From Oceanospirillum maris DSM 6286 (GTDB taxonomy: Bacteria > Pseudomonadota > Gammaproteobacteria > Pseudomonadales > Halomonadaceae), in assembly GCF_000422865.1 (NCBI RefSeq), contig NZ_KE383936.1:346456-410455 (forward strand): a stretch of 64,000 nucleotides of DNA. The letters are read 5' to 3'. Positions 27,576-36,487 of the stretch are shown here, piece after piece. The notes under the pieces were generated by a model. It had not been told where the DNA came from, did no database searches, and saw nothing but the letters and a program-made list of their open reading frames with translations. The position numbers were made by a program, and so were the translations under genes. Within the stretch, counting starts at the first letter, position 1; every line of letters starts with the position of its first letter.

Positions 27576-27593
27576 TTCGTATCAAGATACGAA
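27576..27593. promoter_or_regulatory. Perfect palindrome upstream of folE
   Basis: TTCGTATC-AA-GATACGAA: 8-base perfect arms with a 2-base centre. The shape suits a dimeric helix-turn-helix repressor such as a TetR- or GntR-type protein; no T run follows, so it is not a terminator. The cognate regulator is not identified. Confidence 0.55.
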
Positions 27594-27749
27594 GCCAGGC
27601 CTTGATGTGCGCTCTAACTAGTAAAGCTCTTCTATCTATGGTTTACCTATGGTCTGTGGATATTTCTATACGAGTTAGAATGCTTATCTCGGATTCTATA
27701 TTAGAAAACCAACATAAAATTTGATTTTGATTAATCCTAAGGCATTTCG

Positions 27750-28304
27750 ATGACAGAAAAATTGACCGGTCTTTATGAAACAATTCTAACGGAATTGGGT
27801 GAGAACCCTCAGCGGGAAGGATTGATGGATACGCCTAAGCGCGCGGCTAAAGCGATGCAGTATTTAACAAAAGGGTATCATGAGACATTAGAAACAGTGA
27901 CCAATGGCGCTGTATTTGGCTCTGAAACCGATGAAATGGTCATCATTAAAGACATCGAACTATATTCTCTTTGTGAACACCATATCTTGCCTTTTATTGG
28001 TAAGTGTCATATTGCCTATTTACCGTCGGGTAAGGTCTTAGGTTTGTCGAAGTTTGCTCGTATTGTTGATATGTATGCTCGACGTTTGCAGATTCAAGAA
28101 AACTTGACCAAGCAAATTGCCGATGCGGTGATGGAAGTGACTCAAGCCCGTGGTGTTGCGGTAACGATTGAAGCTCGTCATATGTGTATGATGATGCGAG
28201 GGGTTGAAAAGCAAAACTCAGTGATGAAATCTTCTGTGATGCTAGGTGCTTTCCGTGAATCCCAGGCCACACGCATGGAATACTTGCAGCTGATCTCCAA
28301 TTAA
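27750..28304 (+). CDS. folE: GTP cyclohydrolase I
   Basis: 184-residue zinc enzyme that converts GTP to 7,8-dihydroneopterin triphosphate and formate, the first step of folate synthesis. Zinc ligands are visible in [10 protein letters not shown] and [29 protein letters not shown] is the conserved core helix. Length is typical of the compact bacterial type. It is followed by folX, whose product acts on the FolE product, so the two form a functional pair. Confidence 0.95.
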   Translation: MTEKLTGLYETILTELGENPQREGLMDTPKRAAKAMQYLTKGYHETLETVTNGAVFGSETDEMVIIKDIELYSLCEHHILPFIGKCHIAYLPSGKVLGLSKFARIVDMYARRLQIQENLTKQIADAVMEVTQARGVAVTIEARHMCMMMRGVEKQNSVMKSSVMLGAFRESQATRMEYLQLISN

Positions 28305-28354
28305 AATAGTTGCCGTGATTAAAGTAGTTGCCGTGATTAAAATAGTTACCTTGT
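28301..28354 (+). repeat. 18-bp tandem repeat between folE and folX
   Basis: Three units at 28301, 28319 and 28337 of TTAAARTAGTTGCCGTGA; the third is decayed at its end. The first unit contains the folE stop codon, and the array ends 30 bases before the folX start. Confidence 0.75.
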
Positions 28355-28383
28355 TTCAATTCTTGTCTCAATAAGGATGTGGT

Positions 28384-28788
28384 ATGCCATTACATGCGGT
28401 TAGTAATGCTCATAGAGGTCACAATTTAGCGACGATCCAAATCAAAAATTTGCGTCTGCGTACTTATATTGGCATCAATGATGATGAAATTCTGAATAAG
28501 CAGGATGTGATCATCAATATCACCATTCAATATGCGGCTGACCGGGCGGTAAGTTTTAATCATATTGATGAAGCTTTGAACTATCGCACCATTACTAAAG
28601 CGGTTATTAACCACGTTGAAGGCAATCGCTTTACGCTACTTGAGCGTCTGACTCGAGAAATTTTAGATATCATTATGTCCCTCGAACAGGTTCAGGTCGC
28701 TCAGGTCGAAGTGGACAAGCCTCATGCACTACGCTTTTCTGATTCGGTATCCATTACTTTATCGGATTACCGAGATACCTTGGTGTGA
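28384..28788 (+). CDS. folX: Dihydroneopterin triphosphate 2'-epimerase FolX
   Basis: 134-residue member of the FolB family that epimerises 7,8-dihydroneopterin triphosphate to the monapterin form. It is distinguished from FolB by the ending DKPHALRFSDSVSITLSDYRD and by IQIKNLRLRTYIGINDDE; the E. coli FolX sequence is closely similar throughout. In Pseudomonas, FolX with FolM makes tetrahydromonapterin, the phenylalanine hydroxylase cofactor; folM is not seen here. The following gene overlaps its stop. Confidence 0.92.
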   Translation: MPLHAVSNAHRGHNLATIQIKNLRLRTYIGINDDEILNKQDVIINITIQYAADRAVSFNHIDEALNYRTITKAVINHVEGNRFTLLERLTREILDIIMSLEQVQVAQVEVDKPHALRFSDSVSITLSDYRDTLV

Positions 28789-29120
28789 ATAAATACATTG
28801 AAGCCAATAGCCTCGATGAGATGAATACTTCATCTGGGTTGGCTTTTCTGCTGTTCTCAACGCCTAATTGCGGTGTTTGTGACGCTTTAAAGCTTAAGTT
28901 ACCACGTTGGTCTAAAGCACAAGGTTATAATGCGCGGTTCTTATGGCTGGATCTATCGCGTTTCCCTGAAGCTTGTAGTCTTTTTCAAGTGCTGTCAGTA
29001 CCTACATTAATCGTTAAGCTTGATAGGCAAGAATTGTCACGTCAGGTAAGACATATAAACCTTCATTTATTACAGGAGCAGGTCTCTCGGTCAATCGCTA
29101 TTTGGTCTCAAGCCGATTGA
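28785..29120 (+). CDS. Thioredoxin-fold protein with CGVC motif
   Basis: 111 residues, cytoplasmic, no signal peptide. It has a single thioredoxin-like fold: LLFSTPNCGVCDALKLKLPRW with CGVC at residues 29-32, and the cis-proline loop SVPTLIV near 70. Length is that of a minimal thioredoxin, but the active-site dipeptide Gly-Val differs from the CGPC of thioredoxin. The start chosen is a GTG overlapping the folX stop by four bases (coupled translation); an ATG 36 bases further in would remove the first strand. Substrate unknown. Confidence 0.65.
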   Translation: MNKYIEANSLDEMNTSSGLAFLLFSTPNCGVCDALKLKLPRWSKAQGYNARFLWLDLSRFPEACSLFQVLSVPTLIVKLDRQELSRQVRHINLHLLQEQVSRSIAIWSQAD

Positions 29121-29191
29121 TCGACAGGTTTGTTCCCTTTCAAGATTATTTTATTTCTTATTTTTATCCTGAATAAAAGGTGGTTTAAGCG

Positions 29192-29458
29192 ATGCAAGGT
29201 CAGATTATCTCTTTTGATACCTCTACTCAGCAGGGTATTATTCTGTCTGAGTCCGGTGAGAGCTTCAGTTTTGACTTGGCAGGCTGGCGTGGTCGAGGAC
29301 TGCCAGATAGTGATGTTTTAGTAAGCTTTGAAGCAGAAAATGGCATTGCTCGACAGGTTTTTAATTTACCAATGGGGCAGTTAAAGGCTCAAGGCACCAA
29401 AAAAGTCGGTAGTGATAGTATCTCTCAGCCTTGGTATAAAAAGCTGGGACGGTTCTAA
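29192..29458 (+). CDS. Small cold-shock-domain-like (OB-fold) protein
   Basis: 88 residues. The first 60 follow the spacing of a cold-shock domain: MQGQIISFDTSTQQGIILS (like the first strands and turn of CspA), a SFSFDLAGWRGRGLPDSDVLVSFE middle and GIARQVFNL strand. The nucleic-acid-binding aromatic RNP motifs of true Csp proteins are weakened, so RNA binding is uncertain. The 28-residue tail is basic and polar. GGTGG lies about 10 bases before the ATG. It could be in the folE-folX transcript, 71 bases after the thioredoxin-like gene. Confidence 0.6.
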   Translation: MQGQIISFDTSTQQGIILSESGESFSFDLAGWRGRGLPDSDVLVSFEAENGIARQVFNLPMGQLKAQGTKKVGSDSISQPWYKKLGRF

Positions 29459-29539
29459 AAGATATCGATAAAAGTGGGCATTGGATTAATACCCTATAGA
29501 ATAGCCTGAAATAAGCACGGAAAGAGGTTGTAAAAAAAC

Positions 29540-30310
29540 ATGCTGAAGAAAATTGCTCCCCTAGGGTTAATGTTTGCAGCGCTGAATGCTCAAGCGGATT
29601 TTGTCGGTATCTATGCGGGTGCAAGCCTATGGCAGCCGGATATTAGCGGTAGCTTTGAGTCGGATAGTTCCAGTGCCAGTTCAATTGATGTTGAAGATGA
29701 TCTAGGTTATAGCGATAGCTCTACGGGTAGTTACTACCTTGCTATTGAGCATCCACTGCCATTGCTGCCTAACTTACGCGTTGAGCGTACCAATCTATCA
29801 GAGAGTAGCAATAGCACTCTGAGCCGCTCTATTGAATTTGAAGGCCAAACATATAATGCCAGCTCCAAAATCAACAGTCGTCTTAACCTAAGCCATACCG
29901 ATTGGACGGGTTATTATGAGATTCTTGATGGTTTAGGCTGGTTAACTGCTGATATTGGTCTGACGATTCGTCAATTTGATGGTGAGATTCAGATTAAAGA
30001 CGAGAGTGGCAGTGCGGATGAGTCATTGTCGTTAGATGTGCCTGTGCCTCTGCTATACGGTAAGGGTGAATTTGAGATTCCAGTGGTGTCCTTCCCGTTA
30101 GCCGTTGGTGGTATCATCAATTACTTGAGTGTAGGCGGCGCAACTATTGCCGATCGCCGTTTCTATGTGGCTGCCGCTGCACCTTTGCCGATAGAGTTAG
30201 GCGGTGAGGTTGGTTATCGTAGCTTTAGCATGGATTTTGATGATGTTGATAATTTGAATGCAGATATAACGGCTAGCGGCTGGTACGCTAGTGCAACACT
30301 GCACTTCTAG
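29540..30310 (+). CDS. Outer-membrane beta-barrel protein (TIGR04219-type)
   Basis: 256 residues with a Sec signal peptide (MLKKIAPLGLMFAALNAQA) and an alternating hydrophobic pattern ending in Phe (ATLHF), as in outer-membrane barrels. It starts FVGIYAGASLWQPDISG and has LAIEHPLPLLPNLRVERTNL, which I recognise from a family of small barrels of marine gammaproteobacteria; function unknown. It lies behind the cold-shock-like gene by 81 bases and has its own terminator. Confidence 0.75.
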   Translation: MLKKIAPLGLMFAALNAQADFVGIYAGASLWQPDISGSFESDSSSASSIDVEDDLGYSDSSTGSYYLAIEHPLPLLPNLRVERTNLSESSNSTLSRSIEFEGQTYNASSKINSRLNLSHTDWTGYYEILDGLGWLTADIGLTIRQFDGEIQIKDESGSADESLSLDVPVPLLYGKGEFEIPVVSFPLAVGGIINYLSVGGATIADRRFYVAAAAPLPIELGGEVGYRSFSMDFDDVDNLNADITASGWYASATLHF

Positions 30311-30331
30311 CTCTTCAAATCTAATATTCAG

Positions 30332-30364
30332 AAACGGGCTTTATTTTGATTAAGCCCGTTTTTT
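30332..30364. terminator. Bidirectional terminator between the barrel gene and degS
   Basis: AAACGGGCTT / AAGCCCGTTT arms with a 10-base loop and a T run; two convergent genes end here. Confidence 0.88.
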
Positions 30365-30377
30365 GGCTCTGTCGTCA

Positions 30378-31535
30378 TTAATTCTGTGCAGGCGTTGGCC
30401 GACGGCCTACTTCGACCTCAAGTTGAAGTATTTTTCCTGCTCGAAATACCGATAATTTAATCTTTTCACCTGGCTCTGTTTCGGTGATCTGGTTCATGGT
30501 ATCCCGGCCACTCACAACCAGTTCCCCGTCAACCTTGGTAATGATATCTCCTGGCTGCATTCCGGCTTGATGTGCAGGGCCATTTCGTAAAAGGCCAGCA
30601 ATTAGAATACCCTGATCACTGTTGTAACCAAAAGAAAGGGCTAATGCTTGCGTTAATTCTTGAACTTCTACGCCCAGCCAACCCCGTACTACACTGCCTT
30701 CCCGAATAATATCAATCATAATTTGACGGCTTAGATTGGAAGGAATAGCAAAACCGATGCCTTGAGAGCCGCCGGACTTACTAAATATCGCCGTATTGAT
30801 GCCTAAGAATTCACCCCGTGGGTTGACCAGTGCGCCACCGGAGTTACCTGGATTAATTGCGGCATCTGTTTGAATAAAATCTTCAAAAGTATTAATACCC
30901 AGCTGGTCTCGGCCTGTTGCACTAACGATCCCCATCGTCACTGTTTGACCTACGCCAAATGGATTGCCAATGGCTAATACGACATCACCAACTTCAATAT
31001 CATCCGATGGTGCTATTGTGATGACGGGTAGATCTGGCAGCTTAATTTTTAGAACCGCAAGATCCGTTTCGGGGTCAGTACCAACAACCTGAGCAATGGT
31101 TTCTCGACCATCCTTTAAGGCAACTTTAATTTCGTCCGCCCCAGCTATGACATGGTTGTTGGTTAAGATATAACCGTCAGCACTAACAAGAACCCCAGAG
31201 CCTAAGCTGGATTGTAATCTTTGCTGGCGCGGTTTGCCGTTGAAGTCAAAAAACTGCCTAAAAGCAGGGTCTTGTAACAGGGGGTGGTCACTTTGTTCGA
31301 TGATTTTGCTGGTGTAAATATTAACAACGGCGGGCGCTGCTTGTTTAACTGCGCCAGAATAGCTGTAGGGCGCCTGTTGCTGAGATGTGTTTTTAGGTTT
31401 ATGGGCGGCTTCAATAAAAACAGGCTGAGTTTTTTGATTGCTGGTAAAAAGGGCTGTTGATTGCTGGTTGATCAACAATCCAATGATGACACCAATCATT
31501 ACGGGCAATGAGAAGTAGCGAAATAGCTTTTTCAT
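30378..31535 (-). CDS. degS: Periplasmic serine protease DegS/AlgW
   Basis: 385-residue trypsin-like protease with one N-terminal membrane segment (about residues 10-27), a protease domain with catalytic triad His128 (TNNHVI), Asp158 (ETDLAVL) and Ser232 (NPGNSGGAL), and a single PDZ domain. A single PDZ and a membrane anchor point to DegS/AlgW rather than DegP/DegQ. The family senses misfolded outer-membrane proteins through PDZ binding of their C-termini and starts cleavage of the anti-sigma factor RseA/MucA. Its position near zapG, zapE and rplM is the one usual in gammaproteobacteria. Confidence 0.9.
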   Translation of the reverse strand: MKKLFRYFSLPVMIGVIIGLLINQQSTALFTSNQKTQPVFIEAAHKPKNTSQQQAPYSYSGAVKQAAPAVVNIYTSKIIEQSDHPLLQDPAFRQFFDFNGKPRQQRLQSSLGSGVLVSADGYILTNNHVIAGADEIKVALKDGRETIAQVVGTDPETDLAVLKIKLPDLPVITIAPSDDIEVGDVVLAIGNPFGVGQTVTMGIVSATGRDQLGINTFEDFIQTDAAINPGNSGGALVNPRGEFLGINTAIFSKSGGSQGIGFAIPSNLSRQIMIDIIREGSVVRGWLGVEVQELTQALALSFGYNSDQGILIAGLLRNGPAHQAGMQPGDIITKVDGELVVSGRDTMNQITETEPGEKIKLSVFRAGKILQLEVEVGRRPTPAQN

Positions 31536-31774
31536 GCAAAAAATCTCAGTCCAAGTAAATACAGCATTATTAGGTTCAGTTCAGATTGCGGTTAAGCACA
31601 AAATGGCAACTAACTAGAATAAGCAGTGTGTCGCCACTAGCCGTGACTACTATATGGTGTCTTATTGTATTAATTCAATCAAATAGAGCTGTGAAGCACT
31701 GGTTTTAAGGGATATTTTAGCGTATTTAAACGATGTATCGTGTGATTTATTGCTATTTTAGTACAGGAGAAAAT

Positions 31775-32536
31775 ATGAGTTTAACGTTGCCTGAGTTAGT
31801 CGCTGGGTTGGATCGGTTGCTTGAGCCAAAGGCATTTAAAGACTATTGCCCTAATGGTTTGCAGGTTGAAGGTAAGTCGACAGTAAAACGTATCGCTACC
31901 GCTGTTACGGCTAGTCAAAATATTGTTGATCAAGCGATAGCCAAAGATGTTGATGTTCTTTTGGTTCATCATGGCTACTTTTGGAAAAATGAGCCGACTG
32001 AAATAACGGGCATGAAATATCGGCGACTGGCTGCGTTGATTAAAAATGATATTAGTTTAATCGCCTATCATCTGCCGTTAGATGCCCATTCAAAGCTTGG
32101 CAATAATGTTGAATTGGCTAAAAAATTGGATTGGAGTATTAGTCATGGTTTGGATGAAGGAGATCCTAGAAGTATTGGTTTGGTTGGTGGGCCTAAAACG
32201 GATCGTACTGTAAAAGATGTCGTGAGCCGTATTAAGGAAGTGCTGCAGCGCGAGCCTTTGGTGATTGGCGATTTATCAAGCCCTGTTACAAAAATTGCTT
32301 GGTGTACAGGCGCGGCTCAAGGTTTTATTGAACAAGCTGCAACCGCAGGCTGTGACTTATATGTCAGTGGTGAAATTTCAGAAAATACAGTCCATGCCGC
32401 CCGTGAATTAGGTATTACCTATATTGCTGCCGGGCATCATGCAACAGAGCGTTATGGCGTGTTGGCACTGGGGGAATGGTTGCAAAGTGAATATGGGCTG
32501 GAACATATAGCCCTAGATGAAAATAACCCGGTTTAA
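31775..32536 (+). CDS. NIF3-like dinuclear metal protein (YbgI type)
   Basis: 253-residue cytoplasmic protein with the conserved metal-binding residues in LLVHHGYFW, AYHLPLDAH and AAGHHATE. The family forms hexameric rings with a two-metal site; it is often annotated as GTP cyclohydrolase 1 type 2, but the true role is not settled. AGGAG precedes the chosen ATG; an upstream frame of 14 codons lacks such a site. The last codons lie in a perfect palindrome. Confidence 0.88.
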   Translation: MSLTLPELVAGLDRLLEPKAFKDYCPNGLQVEGKSTVKRIATAVTASQNIVDQAIAKDVDVLLVHHGYFWKNEPTEITGMKYRRLAALIKNDISLIAYHLPLDAHSKLGNNVELAKKLDWSISHGLDEGDPRSIGLVGGPKTDRTVKDVVSRIKEVLQREPLVIGDLSSPVTKIAWCTGAAQGFIEQAATAGCDLYVSGEISENTVHAARELGITYIAAGHHATERYGVLALGEWLQSEYGLEHIALDENNPV

Positions 32537-32548
32537 ACCGGGTTATTT
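32521..32548. terminator. Perfect 28-bp palindrome overlapping the NIF3-gene stop
   Basis: AAATAACCCGGTTT followed at once by its exact reverse complement. It contains the last coding codons and stop of the NIF3-like gene and lies between two convergent genes. It probably acts as a bidirectional terminator or mRNA end, though the arms have no loop and the T run is short. Confidence 0.65.
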
Positions 32549-32588
32549 AAGCTCTCTTTTTAAAAGTTTTCTATTACAGGTCTATCCA

Positions 32589-33044
32589 CTAAAGGCCTTT
32601 AGGTGGTTCTGGTACTTTTTCGCGCTCCAACCCAAAGTCTTCCGATAATGTCCCTGAGCTTTCTGGGGCATAATCCATCGGGGCTTGGTAAGACTCATTA
32701 CTGGCAGCGTCTTCCACTTGATCTTTACGGTTTTTACGGCTGTTTTTACTGATACGTTTGTATAGCACCGCATCATCACAAAAACTCTCTGCACCACTTT
32801 GTAGATGGCTGACAAGGTTCTGGTAGTGCTTTTCCATACCGCCTAAAAGCTCATCGGTACGGGCAAAATGTTCGCTAACATTTTCGTTAAGACGAGCCAG
32901 TTCCATCTCTTTCTGATTCATACGCTGTTTTAGATCTGAGCCTCCACCTGTATTCGTGTTGAACAGATGGTAAATCAGCGCACCAACACCACAGCCCACA
33001 ACGAAGGTCAGGATAATAAGGGTCCAGTCGATATTGGCTTCCAT
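32589..33044 (-). CDS. zapG: Cell division protein ZapG (YhcB, DUF1043)
   Basis: 151-residue inner-membrane protein: a single N-terminal membrane segment (DWTLIILTFVVGCGVGALIYHL) followed by a coiled-coil cytoplasmic part (LKQRMNQKEMELARLNENVSEHF) and an unstructured acidic tail. The E. coli homologue coordinates division with envelope growth. AAGGAG lies 7 bases before the chosen ATG; 10 extra upstream codons have no site. zapE is divergent, 345 bases away. Confidence 0.88.
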   Translation of the reverse strand: MEANIDWTLIILTFVVGCGVGALIYHLFNTNTGGGSDLKQRMNQKEMELARLNENVSEHFARTDELLGGMEKHYQNLVSHLQSGAESFCDDAVLYKRISKNSRKNRKDQVEDAASNESYQAPMDYAPESSGTLSEDFGLEREKVPEPPKGL

Positions 33045-33389
33045 AAAATGACTCCTTAAATATTTGAATGGCACAGTGGCTTATTACGGTGCCGTAACGT
33101 GCTGATTATTATACAGGGTAATCGGTGACGATGACCAACCGGTTGTGTAAGACATCACTTAGTTTTATTAGAATTGCGAGCGCCTCGTTCTTTTATGACG
33201 GGTTATCGTCTGGTTTAACGGCTTATTAAAGCGCTTTTTATTCAAAATTTAATTAAGTCTAAGGTCGATATTTGGGGGTTTGTCTTCAAAACGGTATAAT
33301 ACCGCCCACATTTTTTCAGGTAAACCGCGTCACTTTGTCCACAACTGGGCTCGGTGATCTCTTTCTGTAAAACTCTCGGAATCAGGCTT
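33045..33389. other. Intergenic region between zapG and zapE
   Basis: 345 bases with no gene. It holds the probable zapE promoter and, by position, that of zapG, which I could not place. Confidence 0.6.
33272..33300 (+). promoter_or_regulatory. Candidate sigma-70 promoter for zapE
   Basis: TTGGGG, a 17-base spacer, then a perfect TATAAT. The -10 is centred in a small palindrome CGGTATAATACCG (33293-33305). Confidence 0.55.
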
Positions 33390-34481
33390 ATGACACCCTT
33401 AGAGCGCTATAAACAAGATCTTGAACGTGATGATTTTAGCTATGATCCGGCACAAGAGATGGCGGTAAAGCATCTACAGCGCCTTTATGATGATCTCGTT
33501 AGATATCAGCCGCCTAAGAAATCTTTTATCAAAAGTCTGCTAGGTAAACCCGATGTTAAAGAACCTGCCCACGGTTTGTATTTTTGGGGTGGTGTGGGTC
33601 GCGGTAAAACCTATTTAGTCGATACGTTCTACGATAGCTTGCCGTTCGATGACAAGATGCGGGTTCACTTTCATCGGTTTATGCAGCGTGTGCACGATGA
33701 TCTGCGTAAGTTTGACGGTGAAAAAAATCCACTAACGCTAGTTGCTGAGCAATTAGGTAAAGAGATCCGAGTACTTTGCTTAGATGAGTTTTTTGTCAAA
33801 GATATTACCGATGCAATGATTCTTGCTGGTCTTTTAGGTGAGCTATTTAAGAATGGCGTGGCCCTTGTAACGACCTCTAATATCGTGCCGGATGGGTTGT
33901 ATGAAAACGGGTTACAACGCGCTCGCTTTATCCCCGCCATTGAGCTTTTGAAGAAATATACTGAAGTGGTCAATGTTGATAGCGGTGTTGATTATCGGTT
34001 GCGAGCACTTGAGCAAGCGGAAATCTTTCATTATCCCCTTGATGCATCTGCCAATGAAAGTCTGATGAAAAGCTTTAAAAGCATTGCCTTGGCTGAGGGG
34101 CGTGAGGCGCAATCAATAGAGATTAATCACCGGCAAATGAAATCCTTGCGACTGCATGACGGTGTGGTGTGGTTTGATTTTGAGGAGTTGTGCGACGGCC
34201 CACGCAGCCAGAATGACTATATTGAGCTTGCCAAACAGTACCATACTGTTTTGTTAAGCGAAGTCCCTCAAATGAAGCGTGATACCGATGATCAGGCGCG
34301 ACGTTTTATCAACTTGGTCGATGAGTTTTATGACCGTAACGTGAAGCTTATTATTTCAGCGGAAGCCGCGATCTCTGATCTATATTTAGGCGGTAATCTA
34401 AGCTTTGAATTTGACCGCACGGTTTCTCGATTACTTGAAATGCAATCCCATGAATATCTTGCCCGAGAGCATCTTCTATAA
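33390..34481 (+). CDS. zapE: Cell division ATPase ZapE
   Basis: 363-residue AFG1-like AAA-type ATPase. Walker A GGVGRGKT at residues 67-74, Walker B LCLDEFFV near 130 and an arginine-rich HFHRFMQRVHDDL segment are visible. E. coli ZapE binds FtsZ and affects ring stability in long or anaerobic cells. An upstream frame of 12 codons exists, but the ATG giving MTPLERYKQDL is the usual family start. Its place before rplM-rpsI is conserved in gammaproteobacteria. Confidence 0.92.
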   Translation: MTPLERYKQDLERDDFSYDPAQEMAVKHLQRLYDDLVRYQPPKKSFIKSLLGKPDVKEPAHGLYFWGGVGRGKTYLVDTFYDSLPFDDKMRVHFHRFMQRVHDDLRKFDGEKNPLTLVAEQLGKEIRVLCLDEFFVKDITDAMILAGLLGELFKNGVALVTTSNIVPDGLYENGLQRARFIPAIELLKKYTEVVNVDSGVDYRLRALEQAEIFHYPLDASANESLMKSFKSIALAEGREAQSIEINHRQMKSLRLHDGVVWFDFEELCDGPRSQNDYIELAKQYHTVLLSEVPQMKRDTDDQARRFINLVDEFYDRNVKLIISAEAAISDLYLGGNLSFEFDRTVSRLLEMQSHEYLAREHLL

Positions 34482-34575
34482 GGTCTCTGTCAATGCCTCC
34501 ATCTTTTTTATCGAGCTGTCGTTGCTACGGGTTCGATAAAAATAAGGTTTACAAGGCATTTTATGTAAACAGGGC

Positions 34576-34604
34576 TTAACTTTGCGGTGCTAAGTCGCTA
34601 TACT
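34576..34604 (+). promoter_or_regulatory. rplM-rpsI promoter
   Basis: TTAACT, a 17-base spacer, then TATACT. It gives a leader of about 115 bases with an early hairpin (GTTGCA / TGCAAC, 34632-34650), which could serve ribosomal-protein feedback. Confidence 0.6.
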
Positions 34605-34727
34605 TCGCGCTCCTTTTTTAAGGTACTGAACGTTGCAATGGAACTGCAACCAATAAAAATAGGCAACTGGTCCATCGGGAAGGGAATGACTCTCTGATCG
34701 TAAGACCGATATAGGCTATTAAGAATC

Positions 34728-35156
34728 ATGAAAACTTTTAGTGCAAAACCAGAGACAGTCAAGCGCGACTGGTTCGTAGTCGACGCAAATGGTCTGACAC
34801 TGGGTCGTTTAGCTACTGAGCTGGCTCGTCGCCTGCGCGGTAAACATAAACCTGAGTATACGCCTCACGTTGACACCGGTGACTACATCGTTGTTGTTAA
34901 TGCTGAAAAAATTCAGGTTACAGGCAATAAAGGCAAAGGCAAGATGTACTACCGTCACACCGGTTACATCGGCGGTATTAAGTCTATGTCTTTCAATCAG
35001 ATGATTGATCATGCTCCTGAGCGTGTTCTTCAACTGGCCGTTAAAGGCATGCTTCCAAAAGGTCCTCTGGGCCGTGCAATGCAGGCGAAGCTGAAAGTGT
35101 ATGCGGGCGAAAATCACCCACATGCTGCACAACAGCCGCAAGAACTGAAACTTTAA
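34728..35156 (+). CDS. rplM: 50S ribosomal protein L13
   Basis: 142-residue large-subunit protein with the usual length and [20 protein letters not shown] start, and [14 protein letters not shown] and [11 protein letters not shown] motifs. It is cotranscribed with rpsI 13 bases downstream. Confidence 0.98.
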   Translation: MKTFSAKPETVKRDWFVVDANGLTLGRLATELARRLRGKHKPEYTPHVDTGDYIVVVNAEKIQVTGNKGKGKMYYRHTGYIGGIKSMSFNQMIDHAPERVLQLAVKGMLPKGPLGRAMQAKLKVYAGENHPHAAQQPQELKL

Positions 35157-35169
35157 TAGGAAGATAAAC

Positions 35170-35562
35170 ATGTCTGCAACTCAGTATTACGGTACCGGTC
35201 GTCGTAAAACCTCTACAGCTCGCGTATTTCTACGCGCAGGCTCTGGCAATATCGTTGTAAACGGTAAGCCTCTTGAAGAATACTTCGGTCGTATGACTGC
35301 ACGTATCATTGTTCGTCAACCTCTTGAGTTGACCGAAAACAATGAAAAGTTCGATTTAAACATCACTGTTAAAGGCGGTGGTGACTTCGGTCAAGCTGGC
35401 GCGATTCGTCACGGTGTAACTCGTGCTCTTATGGAGTATGATGAGACTCTACGTCAGATCCTGCGTGCGGCAGGTTACGTGACTCGTGATGCGCGTAAAG
35501 TTGAGCGTAAGAAAGTGGGTCTACGTAAAGCACGTAAACGTCCACAGTTCTCCAAGCGTTAA
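35170..35562 (+). CDS. rpsI: 30S ribosomal protein S9
   Basis: 130-residue small-subunit protein. It begins [17 protein letters not shown] and ends with the conserved KRPQFSKR tail that reaches the P-site tRNA. AGGAAG precedes the ATG. It is the second gene of the rplM-rpsI operon, ending at a strong terminator. Confidence 0.98.
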   Translation: MSATQYYGTGRRKTSTARVFLRAGSGNIVVNGKPLEEYFGRMTARIIVRQPLELTENNEKFDLNITVKGGGDFGQAGAIRHGVTRALMEYDETLRQILRAAGYVTRDARKVERKKVGLRKARKRPQFSKR

Positions 35563-35893
35563 TTCGCTTACAGACCTTATTGGTTTGTATACAAAAAACG
35601 CTCAGGCCAATTGTGTGTCTGGGCGTTTTTTTTGGTTAAGATGGCGATAAATATACTTATTATTGATTTGGCTCAATGCACTGTCGATGCCTTTGTTCTC
35701 CTAGGCCGAAAACTCTAGGTATGCAACTAAGGCATTATTTTTACAGGGGTATATTCTCTTGTGTTGCGGTGCTGATTTTTTTACTATTTGTGCCATTTAT
35801 TTTCCGTGAAAAATGGCAACGGGTTAAGTTGCTTAATTAAAGTTGCATAACCCCTTGAAATTTAACGGGTTGGTTGATGGGAGAGACCTTACG
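35563..35893. other. Intergenic region between rpsI and petA
   Basis: 331 bases with no gene. It contains the rpsI terminator; a TATATT at 35750 could be the petA -10, but no -35 fits at normal spacing. Confidence 0.55.
35593..35633 (+). terminator. Terminator of rplM-rpsI
   Basis: AAAAAACGCTCAG pairs with CTGGGCGTTTTTT (one wobble) around a 13-base loop; T run follows. Confidence 0.85.
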
Positions 35894-36487
35894 ATGAGTA
35901 ATGACGGCGTAAACAAAGGGCGTCGCCGTTTCCTTCTTGGCGCGACATCTGCATTAGGTGCAGTGGGCGTTGTGGGGGTAGCGGTACCCTTTGTAGCATC
36001 CTGGAATCCTAGTGCGAAAGCACGGGCGGCGGGTGCTCCGGTTAGAGCTGATATATCTAAGCTGCAACCGGGTCAGCAAATGACCATTGAATGGCGTGGT
36101 AAACCTGTATGGGTTATCTACCGTACGCCTGAGATGATCGCGAATCTGGATAAGCTGAATGATCAGGTCGCAGACCCTCAATCAGCAGTTCCTCAGCAGC
36201 CAGGGTACATTAGTGGTGTTCTACGCTCCATTAAGCCGGAGTATGCGGTGATGATCGGGATCTGCACTCACTTAGGTTGTTCTCCTACCTATCGTCCAGA
36301 AATAGCACCTGCTGATCTGGGTGATGACTGGTTGGGTGGCTTCTTCTGTCCGTGTCACGGTTCTCGTTTTGACCTTTCCGGTCGTGTTTACAAGGGTGTT
36401 CCTGCTCCTGTAAACCTGGAAATTCCTCCCTATAAATACGAGGCTGATGGCACTATTGTCATCGGTGTAGATCAGGAGAATGCATAA
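35894..36487 (+). CDS. petA: Ubiquinol-cytochrome c reductase, Rieske iron-sulfur subunit
   Basis: 197-residue subunit of the bc1 complex, which moves electrons from ubiquinol to cytochrome c1. A twin-arginine type signal-anchor ([14 protein letters not shown]...) is followed by the Rieske domain: CTHLGC with C124, H126 and C129, and CPCHGS with C152, C154 and H155 (four ligands plus the disulfide). GAGAG precedes the ATG that gives MSNDGVNKG; a longer frame starts in the leader. It overlaps petB by one base. Confidence 0.95.
   Translation: MSNDGVNKGRRRFLLGATSALGAVGVVGVAVPFVASWNPSAKARAAGAPVRADISKLQPGQQMTIEWRGKPVWVIYRTPEMIANLDKLNDQVADPQSAVPQQPGYISGVLRSIKPEYAVMIGICTHLGCSPTYRPEIAPADLGDDWLGGFFCPCHGSRFDLSGRVYKGVPAPVNLEIPPYKYEADGTIVIGVDQENA

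Larger units (their letters stand above)
27112..27749. other. Long intergenic region before folE
   Basis: 638 bases with no gene that I can support on either strand. It contains several GTAC-rich short repeats near 27130-27165, a 24-base imperfect direct repeat and, 157 bases before folE, a perfect palindrome. It must hold the promoters for folE and for the divergent secreted protein, but none is clear enough to place. Confidence 0.6.
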
